This document shows positions 21,730 to 34,345 of a DNA stretch of 64,000 bases, in pieces. The position numbers and the translations under genes were made by a program. The stretch's first letter is position 1. Each line of letters opens with the position of its first letter. The notes beneath the pieces were generated by a model. The model ran no database searches and was not told the origin of the DNA. It worked only from the letters and a program-made list of their open reading frames with translations. Source of the stretch: Cordilura impudica (lineage: Eukaryota > Arthropoda > Insecta > Diptera > Scathophagidae); NCBI GenBank assembly GCA_963682025.1, contig OY821517.1, positions 295,290,344 to 295,354,343 on the forward strand, in the 5' to 3' direction.

Positions 21730-24600
21730 CAAGCCAGAGTGTGAAATACGGTACGAAAATGTACTTATTTAAGAAAAGGTACTTTTGAATAAAGGTTACT
21801 TTTTTAAGAAGAGGTACTTTTTAAGAAACTTTTCTTATTTAGGAAATGGTACTTTTTTAAGAAAAGGTACTTTTTAACAAAGGAACTTTTTAAGAAAAGG
21901 TACTTTTTAAAAAAAGGTACTTTTTTAACAAAGGAACTCTTTAAGAAAAGGTACTTTTTTAACAAAGGAACTCTTTAAGAAAAGGTACTTTTTAAGAAAA
22001 GGTACTTTTTAAGGAAATGTACTTTTTTAAGAAAATGTACTTTTTTAAGAAAATGTGATTTTTTAAGAAAAGATATTTTCTACGAAAATTTTCATTTTAA
22101 GAAAATGTACTTTTTTTAAAAAATACATTTTATGTAAGAAAAGGTACTTTTAACAAAGGCACTTGAAGAAAATGTTCTTTTTAAGAAAAGCCGCTTTTAT
22201 AACAAAATTTACATTTTTAGAAGAGGTACTTTAAAAAAAATATACTTTTTAAAGCAAATGTACTTTTTAAAGAAAAAGTTCTTTTATCATCAAGGTACTT
22301 TTTAAAGAAAAGGTCATGTTTTAAGAAAATGTGCTTTTTACATTTTCAGAAAAATTATTTTGTACGAAAATTTTCTTCTTAATAAAATGTACTTAAAAAT
22401 ATGTATATTTTATGTAAGAAAAGGTACATTTTAAGAAAATGTACTTTTTTAAGAAAAGTTATTTTTTACGACAATTTTCATTTTAAGAAAATTGACTCTT
22501 TTTAACATACACATTTTATGTAAGAAAAGGTACTTTTAAAAAAAGGCTCTTCTTTAAAAAATGTTTGATAAAAATATCAAAATCTATAATTTTAAGAAAA
22601 GGTACTTTTTTTTAAAGAAAATGTACTTTTTAAAGAAAATGTATTTTTTAAAGAAAAAGTACTTTTATCATCAAGGTACATTTTAAAGAAAAGGTCCTGT
22701 TTTAAGAAAAGGTACTTTTTAAGAAAATATACATTTTAAGAAAAATTATTTTGTCCGAAAATTTCCTTCTTAAAAAAGTTAGGTACTTAATTTAAGAAGA
22801 AAATTTCGTATATGTATATTTTATGTAAGAAAAGGTGCATTTTAAGAAAGTGTTCTTTTTTAAGAAAAAGCACTTTTATAACAAAATTTACATTTTTAGA
22901 GTTACTTTTTTTAAAGCAAATATACTATGTAAAGAAAAGGTAATTTTTTACGAAAATGTACTTATTAAGAAAAATTTACTTTTTAAGATAAGGTATTTTT
23001 TAAGAAAATATATTTTTTAAGATAATGTACATTTTATGAAAAATAATTTTTTATAAAATTATTTTTAAGGAAAAGGTCCTTTTAAAAATATGTGTATATA
23101 TGTTATGTAAGAAAAGGTACTTCTTTAAAAAAATTTATTGTTTTAAGAAAAGTTCCTTTTACAACAAAATGGTAATTTTTACTTTTTTTAAGAAAAGGTA
23201 CTGTTTTAAAAAAATATACCTTTTAAGAAAAGGAACTTCTTTAAGAAAATTTACTTTTTAAGATGTTCTTTATTTTAAAAAAGGTTATTTTTAAAAGGAA
23301 ATGTACTTTTTTAAGAAAAGCAATTTTTTAAATAAACGTACTTTTGTCACAAAGTTTCTTTTTTCATAAAGGTACTTTTTTAATAAAAGGTTCTCTTTAA
23401 AAAAAAAGGTATTTTCTAATGAAAATTTATATTTTAAAGAAATGTACTTTTTAAATTAAAAGTTCTTGTTAAAGAAATATACTTTTTAAAGAAAAAGTAC
23501 TTTTATCATCAAGATACTTTTCAAAGAAAAGGTCCTGTTTTAAGAAAATTTACTTTTTAAGAAAATGTATATTTTAATAAAAATTATTTTGTACGAAAAT
23601 TTTCTTCTTAAGAAAAGGTACTTAAAATATGTATATTTTATGTAAGAAAAGGTACATTTTCTTAAGAAAGTGAGGCACTTTTTTAAGAAAATGTGATTTT
23701 TAAAGAAAATGTCATATTTTAAGAGAAGTTATTTTTTTGTACGAAAATTTTTTTTTAAAGAAAATTTACTTTTAAAAGAAATGTGTTTTTAAAAGAAAAG
23801 GTAAATTTAAAAGAAACTAACTTTTTCAAGAAATAGTACTTTTTAAAGAAACAGAAAAGAGAGTTTTAAAGAAAATGTACATTTATAGGAGGTTTTCTTA
23901 TAGAAAATGCCATTTTTTAAGAAATGGTACTTTTTAATGAAACGGCAATTTTTAGAGAAAATTCACTTTATTATGAAAAGATACTTTTTAAAGAAAATTC
24001 ACTTTTTTATGAAAAAGTATTTTTTTTTTAAAAAATTATATTTTAAGAAAAGTTCTTTTTCACCAAACCTTTCTTTTCAAGAAAAGGTACTTTTAATATA
24101 TATTTTATTTAAGAAAAAGTACTTCTGTAAGAAAATTTACTTTTTTAAGAAGAGGTCCCTTCATAAGAAAATGTACATTTTTAAGAAAAGGTAATATTGT
24201 TTAAAAAATATATTTTATAAGAAAATTTGCTTTTTAAAGAAAATGTACTTTTTAAACATATGTCTTTTTTAAAGAAAAGATACTTGTTAATGAAAATTTA
24301 CTTTTTCAAGAAATATTACTTTTTAAAAAACAACACTTTTTAAAGAAATGCACTGTTTTAAGAAAAATCACTTATTTTGGAAAATACAGTGTTAAAGAAT
24401 ATTTACTTCTATAGAAGGCACTTTTTATAGAAAATGCAATTTTTTAAGAAATGGTACTTTTTAATGAATCGACAATTTTAAGAGAAAATTCACTTTATTA
24501 TGAAAAGGTGCTTTTTAAAAAAATTTATTTTTTGGATTTAAAAAAAGTTATTTTTCACCAAAATTTTCTTTTCAAGAAAAGGTACTTTAAAAAAAAAATC
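21730..24600. repeat. Degenerate dyad repeat array (GTAC/TTAA type), main block
   Basis: Well over a hundred variants of AAGAAAAGGTACTTTTT are packed head to tail with 15-25 bp spacing. Each has two overlapping centres of symmetry: AAGTACTT around GTAC and CTTTTTTAAGAAAAG around TTAA. The units are heavily diverged (AAATGTAC, AAAGGAAC and AACAAAGG variants). The array lies inside the Cdep intron. Lys/Phe-rich open frames on the plus strand here are by-products. Confidence 0.85.
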
Positions 24601-25379
24601 ATGTGAGTCCGATCACAGGGAAGATGTGCAGTGTTGCCATAATTTGACATTGTAAAGATGCTAAATTGCAAAAATAAAGATGCTAAAACGTACTGGAGTC
24701 AAAAAAAAAAGATGCTATTTTTTTTTTAAAGATTAATTACCTTTATATTGAAAAATTAAATACTTATTAATAAATTCTTTGGTTTTTAAATCGAAAAATT
24801 AATATAAAACATAAGTTTCGATTTATATTTTTTAAAATTTTAATTAAAATTATTTTGGATTTCATCTGTATTTTTTTTAACATCAAATTGAGTTTTTTTA
24901 ATTTTAAATTAAATATTTTTAATTTTAGAGAGATTTTTTTTAAATTTCATTATCAAAAGATACGATTGTATTACAATAATTGGTTTATGAAATTTAATTT
25001 TCTAGGCTCTGATATTTTTCTGACAATCGACTTTTATCAACGATATCGCTCGGTATATTGTAAGTGTAACAGCACCCATTTTTCATTTTCAAACCTTCTT
25101 TTATACGTATTGCAGAACATAACAGCTCGGATTTTATTCTGTTCAGCTAATTCAACAACCCTTTGCTGTAAAACGATAAAAATATAACGATAGTGATACA
25201 TAGATGACGCTTTTAAAAAAGTGGCATAAAAAAACAATGTTAGATCATAATTTTTCACCAATACAATCATAAGTCACACAGCGTTATGTGTCAGCTCTCA
25301 CCTATTACGTATTACACTGTTTTTGTGATTGTATTGTGAAATAGAAATTTACCCCCTTGCGCGTATAGATGTTTACACA
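24601..25379. other. Unrelated insert within the dyad array
   Basis: It has ordinary intronic composition with CAGTGTTGCC near 24629 and ACACTG near 25314, which might be ends of a DNA transposon, but the longer termini do not match. An open frame of 77 codons on the minus strand (25037-25270) has no recognisable domain. Confidence 0.4.
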
Positions 25380-25940
25380 TCAATAATATATTTTATATAA
25401 GAAAAAGTACTTCTTTAAGAAAATGTATTTGTTTAAGAAAATGTACTTTTGAAAAAAAATATACTTTTTAAAGAAAATGTATTTTTTAAAGAAAAGGTAT
25501 ATTTTAAAAAAAACTTACTTTTTTAAGAAAAAATACTTTTTAAAGAAACATAAAAGAGAGTTTTAAAGAAAATGTACTTTTATAGAAGGTTTTTTTTATA
25601 GAAAATGTAATTTTATAAGAAATGCGAATTTTTAAAGAAACGACACTTTTTAGAGAAAATTCACTTTTTTATGAAAAGATACTTCTTTAAAAAAAGTCAA
25701 TTATAAAGAAAACATTTTTTAAACAAAATTTACCTTTTTTTACTTTTGTAACAAAAGGTGTTTACTTTTTTTAATAAACGTTATATTTTGTTAAGAAACG
25801 ATACTTTTTTAAGAAAAGGAACTTTTTTATTAATAAGTACTTTTAAGAAAATCTATTTTTTAGGAAATGTAAGAAAAAATATTTTTATTGGAAATAATAC
25901 TTCTTCAACAAAAAATACTTTTTATAATGAAACGAGTATA
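25380..25940. repeat. Dyad repeat array, second block
   Basis: The same AAGAAAATGTACTTTTT-like units resume after the insert, showing that the array was once continuous with 21730-24600. Confidence 0.8.
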
Positions 25941-26670
25941 CAGCGTTACAGAGGCAGTCAGGCAGTCAGTTAGGCAGACAATGATGAACGTAACTATATT
26001 ATTAAAACGCAACAACTACAACGACAATAACAACAACAACAACAACAACAACAACAGCACAAACAATATAAAAATTTCAAATTACATAAATACTTATAAT
26101 TGCAAGAACCACATATGTTGTTATGAGATTTTATTTTTTAGTTTTAATTCAAATCTCGTGACGTAATCAACCGATTTTGATTATTTTAAATAGCATACAG
26201 ATCAGATAAATTTTAAACCTTTTCACCAAACATGACGGACGGGCAGATGATCATTACAATTTCATTTACGTTTGTTATAAAGATCAGAGAAATAAATGTA
26301 TAATTTATGACGTTCTGATTTTTTCTGACTATAGGGGCGTATATGAAAAGTACTATCGTAACAAAATATTTTTTCTATAGTGAGAAAAATTTACATTTTT
26401 GCTGTGTAAAATGAAATCGTTATTAACAACAGTAAATTTTTTAAAGTTGTGAAATAAAAGAAAATAAAAAATATAAATATTTTCAGGAAATATTTTAAAT
26501 ATTTTCATGAAATATTTTCCACAACTAATGCTGGAGCCAGCAATAAGTATTTGAGGTTTAAATATAATATTTAGAAAAATTTTAAATATAATTGTAAATA
26601 CCACATTTATTAAAGCTAGTGAAAATTTATTTACCTCGCAATTGACAAAATTTACTATGAAGAGAAAGGG
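25941..26670. other. Intronic stretch with (CAA)n tract
   Basis: An (AAC)n microsatellite lies near 26020-26056. No gene is seen. Confidence 0.5.
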
Positions 26671-26728
26671 CCTTAGATCCAAGCAATTAGACTTAGATCC
26701 AAGCAATTAGACTTAGATCCAAGCAATA
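26671..26728. repeat. 20-bp tandem repeat, about 3 units
   Basis: AGATCCAAGCAATTAGACTT is repeated nearly perfectly about three times just before a diverged family A copy. Confidence 0.8.
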
Positions 26729-26732
26729 AGCA

Positions 26733-27297
26733 TAAACCAAATTTGAGTGACATTGTTAATATTTTTTTTGTAGATAAAAAAAAGTTAATTTCAGGTACTA
26801 TATTTATATGGAGATTAGGTCGAAAAATGGACCGGAAAATGCAAAAACATACATAAACTAAATCTGAGAAAAATCTGTTAAATTTTTTTGTTTTTTGATA
26901 GATTGAAGTGAAAATCGGCCAGCAGCTATATATGGCGGCTATGACTAAGAATTGTCCGCAGGGTTTTTTTTTTGGACTACTGCCAATGGTAATTATAAAC
27001 ACGCACAAACCAAATTTGACCGAGATCTATATGATAATTTTGATGTTATGGCAATTTAAGTCGGGTCATTTGCATGGTGAACAAACACCGATTTTCACCA
27101 ATTTCAATAACGTTCGTCCTATGGCCTGTGCGTATACACCAAATTTCATCGAAATATATTCATATTTGCGACCTGTAGTTTGATTACAAGGATTACATGA
27201 ACGCACAGACGTCCAGACGGACGGACGGACATCGCTGATGGTTGCAAACATCAGCACACTCATTCTACCTTGTCCACATAGTGATATAGGTTATAAA
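26733..27297 (-). repeat. Family A, diverged inverted copy
   Basis: It shows the order of family A in reverse complement: ACCAAATTTGAGTG, AAAATGGACCG, GACGGACGGACGGACATCG and a terminal CACATAGTGATATAGG. It is much more diverged than the other copies. Confidence 0.65.
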
Positions 27298-27610
27298 AAA
27301 TAAAATGGACTCTTAAATCATCGATTACTCGAATTAATGGATATTTATTTATTTATTATTTCTATATTTATTTATTGTGCATTCCTGTACAACAAGAAAA
27401 ATTATTCTTATAATTACAGTACAGGACTAATAAATTATAAGGGCACAATATGCTGATACAAATTAAATTAATTATATATATTAATAATTTTATTATTTTT
27501 TATAAAAATAAAAAATCTTATTCTCGTTCTTTATCATTTAAATGATTGAGTTTGAAATTATTCAGGCTGAGAAACATTGGCACATTTGTTTCAAAAAATT
27601 GATGTATATT

Positions 27611-28380
27611 AAAACAAGTAAGAAAATTACAGTCGGTCTAGACTATACGATAGCCTATACCATGTATTTAGAGATCTTATCTCTCAGGCCCAACTAACTG
27701 GATATAAAAAATAAGCATAAACCAAATTTGAGTGGGATTTTTATTAATTTTTTGGGCTGCAGATATGAAGAAGATTATATCGGAGCAATATCTATAAGGG
27801 GACTAGGCCCAAAAATGGACCGATCCTGACCATGTTTGGTAAAGTCTCTTGTATTTTGCAAAAATATATACAAACAAATTTTGAGAGGAATTAGTGCAAT
27901 ATTTTTGTTTTTTGATAGATTTAAGTGAAGATCGGGAAGCAGCTCTATATGGGGCCTATGACTAAGAGTTGTCCCATAGGGATCATTTTAGGACTACTGA
28001 TTAATGGATGTAATAAATACATACAAACCCAATTTGACTAAGATTTATATGATAATTTGGATCTTATAGCAATTTAGTTCGATTTCATAGGGGTCATATG
28101 TATGGGGGCTAGGTCTGAACATGGACCGATTCTCACCAATTTTAATAGCGTTCATCCTATGGCGGATAAAAGCTTATATACTAAATTTCATCAATATATA
28201 TTCATATTTGCGACCTGCAGTTTGATTACAAGCTTTACATGGACACACAGACGGACGGACGGACATCGTTAAGATAGTGATTCTGAGTCGATCGGTATAA
28301 TAAAAGATGGGTCTAGGTCAAATATTTTTGGTAGTTACAAACAGCAGCACTAAGTCATTATACCCAAACCACATAGTGGC
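27611..28380 (-). repeat. Family A, inverted copy
   Basis: It reads as the reverse complement of family A from AAAACAAGTAAGAAAATT to CCAAACCACATAGTGG, lacking only the last few bases of the TATACCC end. It forms an inverted pair with the copy at 28732-29508. The block AACATTGGCACATTTGTTT (27568) and its inverted copy ACAAATGTGCCAATGTTT (28715-28732) flank it. Confidence 0.8.
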
Positions 28381-28731
28381 GCCGTCAACGCTAAATTTAA
28401 GTTTAGCAAAACCAAATTGTTTTTCTTGTTTTATTCAAGACAAAAACAAACACGTATATTGTAGTATGCAATGTGTACTCGTATAGAAACAGATTTGTTT
28501 CAAAGTTGTTCTATATTTTGTTTGTTTGGTTTGTTATATTGGAAGAGGCCTAAATAGTATAACTTTTGCTTGAATTCTCATTTGGTTGTTTTCAACAAAT
28601 GTATATGAACTTAATTTTTTACCATCTACTGCTCTTGGTTACTGATGAGGGTCGATGACTCTTCCCGAAACTGCTGTATAACCTGTCATGCAGAATATAG
28701 ATCAATTTTTTTAAACAAATGTGCCAATGTT

Positions 28732-29508
28732 TATACCCTATACCACTATGTGGTTTGGGTATAATGACTTTGTGCTGCTGTTTGTAACAACCAAAAATAT
28801 TTGACCTAGACCCATCTTTAATTATACCGATCGAATCAGAATCACTTTCTGAGTTGATTTAACAATGTCCGTCCGTCCGTCCGTCTGTGTGTCCATGTAA
28901 ACCTTGTAATCAAACTGCAGGTCGCAAATATGAATATATTTTGATGAAATTTGGTATATAAGCTTTTATCGGCCATGGGATGAACGCTATTGAAATTGAT
29001 GAGAATCGGTCCATGTTCAGACCTAGCCCCCATACAAATGACCCCTATGTAATCGACATAAATTGCCATAAGATCCATATTGTCATATAGATCTTACTTA
29101 AATTGGGTTTGTATGCGTTCATTACATCCATTAATGAGTAGTTCAAAAATGATCCATTTGGCCCCATATAGAGCTGCTTCCCGATCTTTACTTAAATCTA
29201 TCAAAAAACAAAAATATTGCACTGATTCTTCTCAAATTTTGTTTGTATATATTTTTGCAAAATACAAGAGACTTTACCGAACATGATCAGGATCGGTCCA
29301 TTTTTGGACATAGTCCCCATATGGATATAGCATCCGATATGAACTTTTTCATATCTGCAGCCAAAAAATTAATAATAATCCCACTCAAATTTGGTTTTTG
29401 CTTATTTTCTATGTCCAGTTAGTTGGGCCTAAGAGATAGGGTTTCTAAACGATGGTATAGGGTATCGTATAGTCGGTCTAGACCGACTATAATTTTCTTA
29501 CTTGTTTT
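28732..29508 (+). repeat. Family A, copy 3 (right arm of inverted pair)
   Basis: Full-length copy: TATACCC start, (GTCC)n near 28867-28884, palindrome 29469-29490, CTTACTTGTTTT end. Confidence 0.8.
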
Positions 29509-29589
29509 AATTTATCTAAAATAAAAACATTTGATCTTGAGCCTATATTATTAATTTATGAAATAAATAACAAAAGAAGATAACGAAAT

Positions 29590-31385
29590 ATAAAAAATTT
29601 TAAAGATTTCACTATACAAAATAATCAAAAATTTGATTCTTAAAAAGTCTTGCGTTGTTTGTTAGTTGATAAGTTTGTGGAAGTGCATTCCAAAGACGAA
29701 CTCCGTGCACAAAGAATTGCTGTTCTGAGACAAGTGTCCTATGAATGGGAATTATGAGCTTTCTTCCTCTATCAGACCTGTCAAAATGCAATTTTTCGAA
29801 TAGATAGCTGGGTATTTTTGTGTAAATGATTTTGTACATAAAAATTATAACTCTAATTTTTAAAAGATTATCAAAAGACACGCCAAATAGTCTTTTAGAG
29901 AAGGGAGTAATATGAGAAAATCTTCTTAGACCAAAAACATAACGAATAATGTTATTATGTGCAACAATTATACGACGTTTGCTCGAGGAGTCGCAATTAG
30001 CAAAAATTTCACAGCCGTACAAAAGTCCAGGAATTATATACGTTTTGGCAAGTAGAATTCTAATTTTCAAAGGTGTGACATATTGTGTTGACCAGTTCTC
30101 AGTTTAACTCAAGTTTGCCCAATTACATTATTTATATGATTTGACCACGATAGAGAGCTGTTACAGATAATACCCAGATTTTTGGCAGATGAAACAATAG
30201 GAATCTTTTGACCGTTAATTGCAATATCAGGAACCACGGTTGGTTGTTTAGATCGTTTACTTATCGTCAAACATTTAGATTTTAATGGGTTTAAAAAGAG
30301 CTGGTTGGCCGTAGCCCAACGATGGATGTTATTTAAATCCTTTTCGAGTTTCCTTACATTCCGATTAATTGCTTAAATATAACTGCACGTCATCGGTGTA
30401 CATATTAATTTTGCAATGGAGAAGTTGTGAAGGCAGATCATTAGCATAGAGAGAAAATAGCAAAGGCCCTAGAATGGATCCCTGGGGCAATAATATTCAA
30501 CGCTGTTGAAATTTTATTTTTCACGTAAACGGAGTGGATACGATCAGATAGGTAGGCTCGAAGTAGATTCACAGATGATGAAGAGAAATTAAAAAGTTGT
30601 TTCAGTTTATTACATAGCACTAAGTGGACGACAGTATCGAAGGCCTTTGAATGGTCAAGTAGGGCCAAAAATTAACTTTTTTATCATCCAGTTCCTGCCT
30701 TATGTTTCCTGTTACTTCAGTCAAAGTAGTAACTAACACAACTATGATTAGATCGAAAACCTGATTGTATATTCGACAACAAACCGATCTCATTTATGAA
30801 AGTGGTCATTTGTTTATAAAGGAGCTTTTAGAGTACTTTTGAAAAGTAACACAGGATTGTTAGGGGCGGTATTCGTTAGTAGATTTAGGAACAGGAATTA
30901 TTTTGGCATGTCTCCATTTGTAAGGGAAAGTGCTTGTGGTTATAATTGAGTTAAATAAATGTGTTAGAGAAGGCAAGAGAAAGGGCAGCAAAATTCTCAC
31001 AAATACTGGATGAATATTATCCTGTCCGATTGCGTTAGACTTAGCACCAATAATACTAAGATAAACATCTTCATGAGTTCCACACGAAAATTTAAAACAA
31101 TTAATGGAGTCATTATCATTGTTAAAATTGTAAAATGAGGAGTTGTTGTTGTGTACCACTGGTAAATTACTGAAGACTGAGTTTAACTCATTCACATCAA
31201 TACTGCTATCAACACTGTTAATGCCTTTCCCTATTCCAATGTGACGAACGTGTGTCCAGGTTTGTCGTGAGTCCATAGCTAACTCAAAACGCCTTGAATA
31301 ATAGACCGATTTAGCTTTTGTAATGCTTTCGTTATCTTTTTTCCTTGCAGTATGGTAATCTTTTTTGAGCACAGTAGTTTTAAAT
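29590..31385 (-). pseudogene. LINE reverse transcriptase relic in the Cdep intron
   Basis: Minus-strand pieces in order: the RT entry region (NAIGQDNIHPVFVRILLPFL, WRHAKIIPVPKS) at 31372-30860; LLDHSKAFDTVVH and LLRAYLSDRIHSVYVKNK at 30668-30441; a YTDDVQLYLS active site at about 30372-30400; and a C-terminal domain (AKTYIIPGLLYGCEIFANC, VHGVRLWNALPQTYQ) at 30070-29612. Frames are broken between the pieces and the endonuclease is absent. The clade is not assigned. Confidence 0.75.
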
Positions 31386-31433
31386 CGCTTTCACCTTGAA
31401 TAACATACATCTCTAAGAGAAATTAACTGCTTT

Positions 31434-32210
31434 ATATCTGCGGTTTTCTAGAATAACCGCGTATGTCATAAAATCAAAATGTTCAGGGGAGCCAAAAACG
31501 TTATATTTGAAATTATGGGCTCGATATAAAGATTTTAGAGCTTTTTATTTAACAGCCCTGTAGATATGGGCAATAAATACTTTATATAAAATTTTGAGTC
31601 AAAAATCTTCAGAGGAATAGATCCTAGAGAAGGACGAAAAAAAACTATATGTAAATTACACTTAAAGTGTGTGCAGATAAAACAACTTATGTTGACAAGT
31701 GTCCTTTTCTTTGAAAAAGAAAACTACCAGTGCAACTACCCATTTAGACATAAGTTTTTGTTGCTTGAAAAATGGATTTTTTTGTTCGTCAACAAAAAGT
31801 TAACGGGACTTAGGATGAGAATATAACAATGTATCAAGAATAATAGTGGCAAAAAATAACAGAAATATACACACAAGTTTTTACAAGTGGTTATATACTG
31901 AAAACTAATCCAAAATTATTTTGTATTTTTTTTTCATTAATAACAACGTATGTCGCTATGTGTCGTTTTCTGAGAAAATAATTTGTCAGCGATCAAACGT
32001 AGGTTGACATACGTCGATAGTGCTGCAAATTAATTTAATAAACATTTAAGTTATGTCGTTATTTAAAGAAAAAACTCAGAAATGGACAATATTTAATAAA
32101 AAAAAAAATTTAACACATGTAAAGAGCGTTAAAAATTAATATATATGGTATAGATAACTCAAAACTGACAAAAATGGACATACGCGGTTATTCCAGAAAA
32201 CCACAGATAT
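31434..32210. mobile_element. MITE C, copy 2
   Basis: The termini are ATATCTGCGGTTTTCTAGAA and the inverted TTCCAGAAAACCACAGATAT, with ACCGCGTATGTC inside both. The interior is the reverse complement of copy 1. 777 bp, non-coding. It lies next to the LINE relic. Confidence 0.8.
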
Positions 32211-32798
32211 TAGATGTAAACCATGGCTTTGCTTTGGATTTTCTAGATCGAGTTACTAAAGCATCATATAAACTTGTTATGTTTGTTTCAAGAAAGCAAA
32301 GTTGATCATTTACGGAGGGCATATAATAAATATTCTCCCAATTAATATGTCCAAAGTATTCATATACATAGTAAATTATAATTTAAGTTTTTAAAGTCTC
32401 TGTATGAGTAAATGCAATTTGTTTCTCCCTGGGGGGTTATTATGTAATTCGATTCGAAACGAAAATATTTTCGAAAGGAATTTCCTTTCGAAAATTGAAA
32501 TGGAAATAGTAGTACGAAAGCGTACTACAAAGTATAATTTGTACGAATTCGTAAATTTTTTCATTTGAATCGAATTACATAATAACCCCCCTGAATATGA
32601 AAATCGTATTTGTTTTGAAAAAGTCAAATTTTTTTTCCATTAAAACAACTGCAAATACCGCCTAAAAGAACATAAATAAATAACTTAATAAAATTGTTTT
32701 GACAGTATCAGGGGATATAAATAAAATTAGGAGCATCCTGAAACTTTCAAAATGTGTTATAAATATTATTAATATTTAATTTATCCCGCATCTTTTAG
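32211..32798 (+). other. End of the Cdep long intron
   Basis: It contains an inverted repeat: GGGGGGTTATTATGTAATTC (32431-32450) and its complement ending AATAACCCCCC (32590), with inner complementarity around GAAAGGAATTTCCTTTCG (32473-32490). This is likely a small foldback element of about 160 bp. The rest is AT-rich. Confidence 0.6.
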
Positions 32799-33255
32799 CC
32801 TCCTCCGAAGAGGGCCTGGATATGTTGGGCCTAACCAATGGCAACAACACATCGATGACGGCACAACAATTGGTGCAACAGCAACAACAAAATACACAAA
32901 ACAAAACGCCACCCTCGCGAAGCAATACCGCTCTGCACGTTTGTTGGCATCGTGGCGCAACCGTCGGCTTGGGAGACCATCTCATCTCCGCCGAAAACCA
33001 GTTGTCTGGTTACTTGCTGCGTAAGTTTAAAAACAGCAGTGGTTGGCAAAAACTCTGGGTTGTCTTTACCTCGTTCTGCTTGTACTTTTATAAATCCTAT
33101 CAAGACGAATATGATTTGGCTAGTCTGCCATTGTTGGGTTACACCGTTGGACCACCGGGCACACAAGATGCTGTCCAAAAGGAGTTTGTATTTAAATTAT
33201 CATTTAAAAATCATGTTTATTTCTTCAGAGCTGAAAGTTTACATACGTATCATCG
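32799..33255 (+). CDS. Cdep: Cdep exon: second PH domain
   Basis: The acceptor is CATCTTTTAG ending at 32798. CC completes a Thr codon begun before the 11.6-kb intron, and the exon ends with CG before GTAAGT at 33256. After a Gln-rich linker it encodes LHVCWHRGATV, then ENQLSGYLLRKFKNSSGWQK, LWVVFTSFCLYFYKSYQDEY and FKNHVYFFRAESLHTYHR, the best-conserved part of FARP proteins (second PH domain). Intact frame and splice sites argue that the gene still works despite the transposon load upstream. Confidence 0.94.
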
Positions 33256-33329
33256 GTAAGTAGAAGATGATATAACAAATTTGGGAAAATTCCTTTTAAT
33301 AATGAAACGCTTTCCCAATTTCTTTTCAG

Positions 33330-33402
33330 TTGGTTGGAAGTTTTGCGTAGTACCACCCAAACGCAAGATTTCAAAAATATACATGCTACCACTAATAATT
33401 GA
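33330..33402 (+). CDS. Cdep: Cdep terminal coding exon
   Basis: After a 74-bp intron with acceptor TTTTCAG, one base completes the Arg codon. The reading frame WLEVLRSTTQ (last PH2 helix) then continues for about a dozen residues to TGA at 33400-33402. The five exons sum to 1772 bases, and all phases (2-0, 0-1, 2-1, 2-2, 1-stop) are consistent. The C-terminal tail after the PH domain is short compared with vertebrate FARP proteins. Confidence 0.88.
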
Positions 33403-34345
33403 TTGACTTGGGGATTTTAATTTAAGATTTTATTTTTATATATGATGAGTCTTTGGTGTTTCAAAAACACTTTTGTGCAATTGGAAGTTTGTTTTTAAAA
33501 TTAAACTTTAACATATTATGAATGATGTTCTTCAAAACTAAAGTGCCTTGAAGTATTTTTTTTTTTTAAATTTTTTAAAATTGTCGAAAAAAATGGCTTT
33601 TATTAAAAACCTAAAAAATATATAAAACATTTTATATTTTTCAAAAATAAATTTTACCTCAAAATTTAATTTATGTTTATGAATTGTTTAGTTAAACTTA
33701 GTTTAAACTGACCTTACACAATTTCCCAATTGCAATCGATTTTTAAAACAAATTTTTTTTTTTAAATTCAAAAACTATATGTGGCTAGTTTAATTAATCG
33801 TAGCTTAAACTGTCCTTAAATAAATATCATTGTTGTAATGGATTTCCTTCTATTTCTTTTTTTTTTTTTGTGTAAATATTTACAAATATTCAAAATTTTT
33901 GTCATCTCTGTGAGCATTATTGTTTAAGTCCACATTCTGCTTGTGTCTTTCTTCTAAATATTATTAAGTTAAACTTGTCATAACCTTATATACATACTTA
34001 CGTATACATAAACATATATTTTATTATTAGTATTATATTTTTACTAATTTTATTTTTGTAAAAAAAAAAGAAACTTCTGACAACACCCATAAAACTCAAC
34101 TCAATTATGTAACAGTTGCCTTAAATAACAAAAATCAAACTAAAAATAAAAAAAAAAAATACATACATACAAATTTTTGTGCAAACCAATATATTTTTTC
34201 AATAAAATTTACCATCTATAAAGTCTTTTTAAAATTAAGTATTATTTTATGTATGTTATGTATTTAGTTAGAATGTCTATATTAACAAAAAACAAAAAAA
34301 ACAAATTTACAACAAATGATTAAGCTTAAAAATAAATAAAGCATT
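33403..34345 (+). other. Cdep: Probable Cdep 3' UTR
   Basis: This is strongly AT-rich sequence without coding potential directly after the Cdep stop. It contains poly-T and poly-A runs and ends near overlapping AATAAA hexamers at 34331-34340, plausible polyadenylation signals; an earlier AATAAA lies near 34200. The UTR end is inferred, not shown. Confidence 0.5.

Noticed and set aside
22835..24194. Lys/Phe-rich ORFs in the Cdep intron
   Set aside because: Produced by AAGAAAAGGTACTTTTT units; low complexity, no start context or domain.
24629..25319. hAT transposon bounded by CAGTGT and ACACTG
   Set aside because: Only six bases match between the ends, and no 8-bp duplication or transposase was found.
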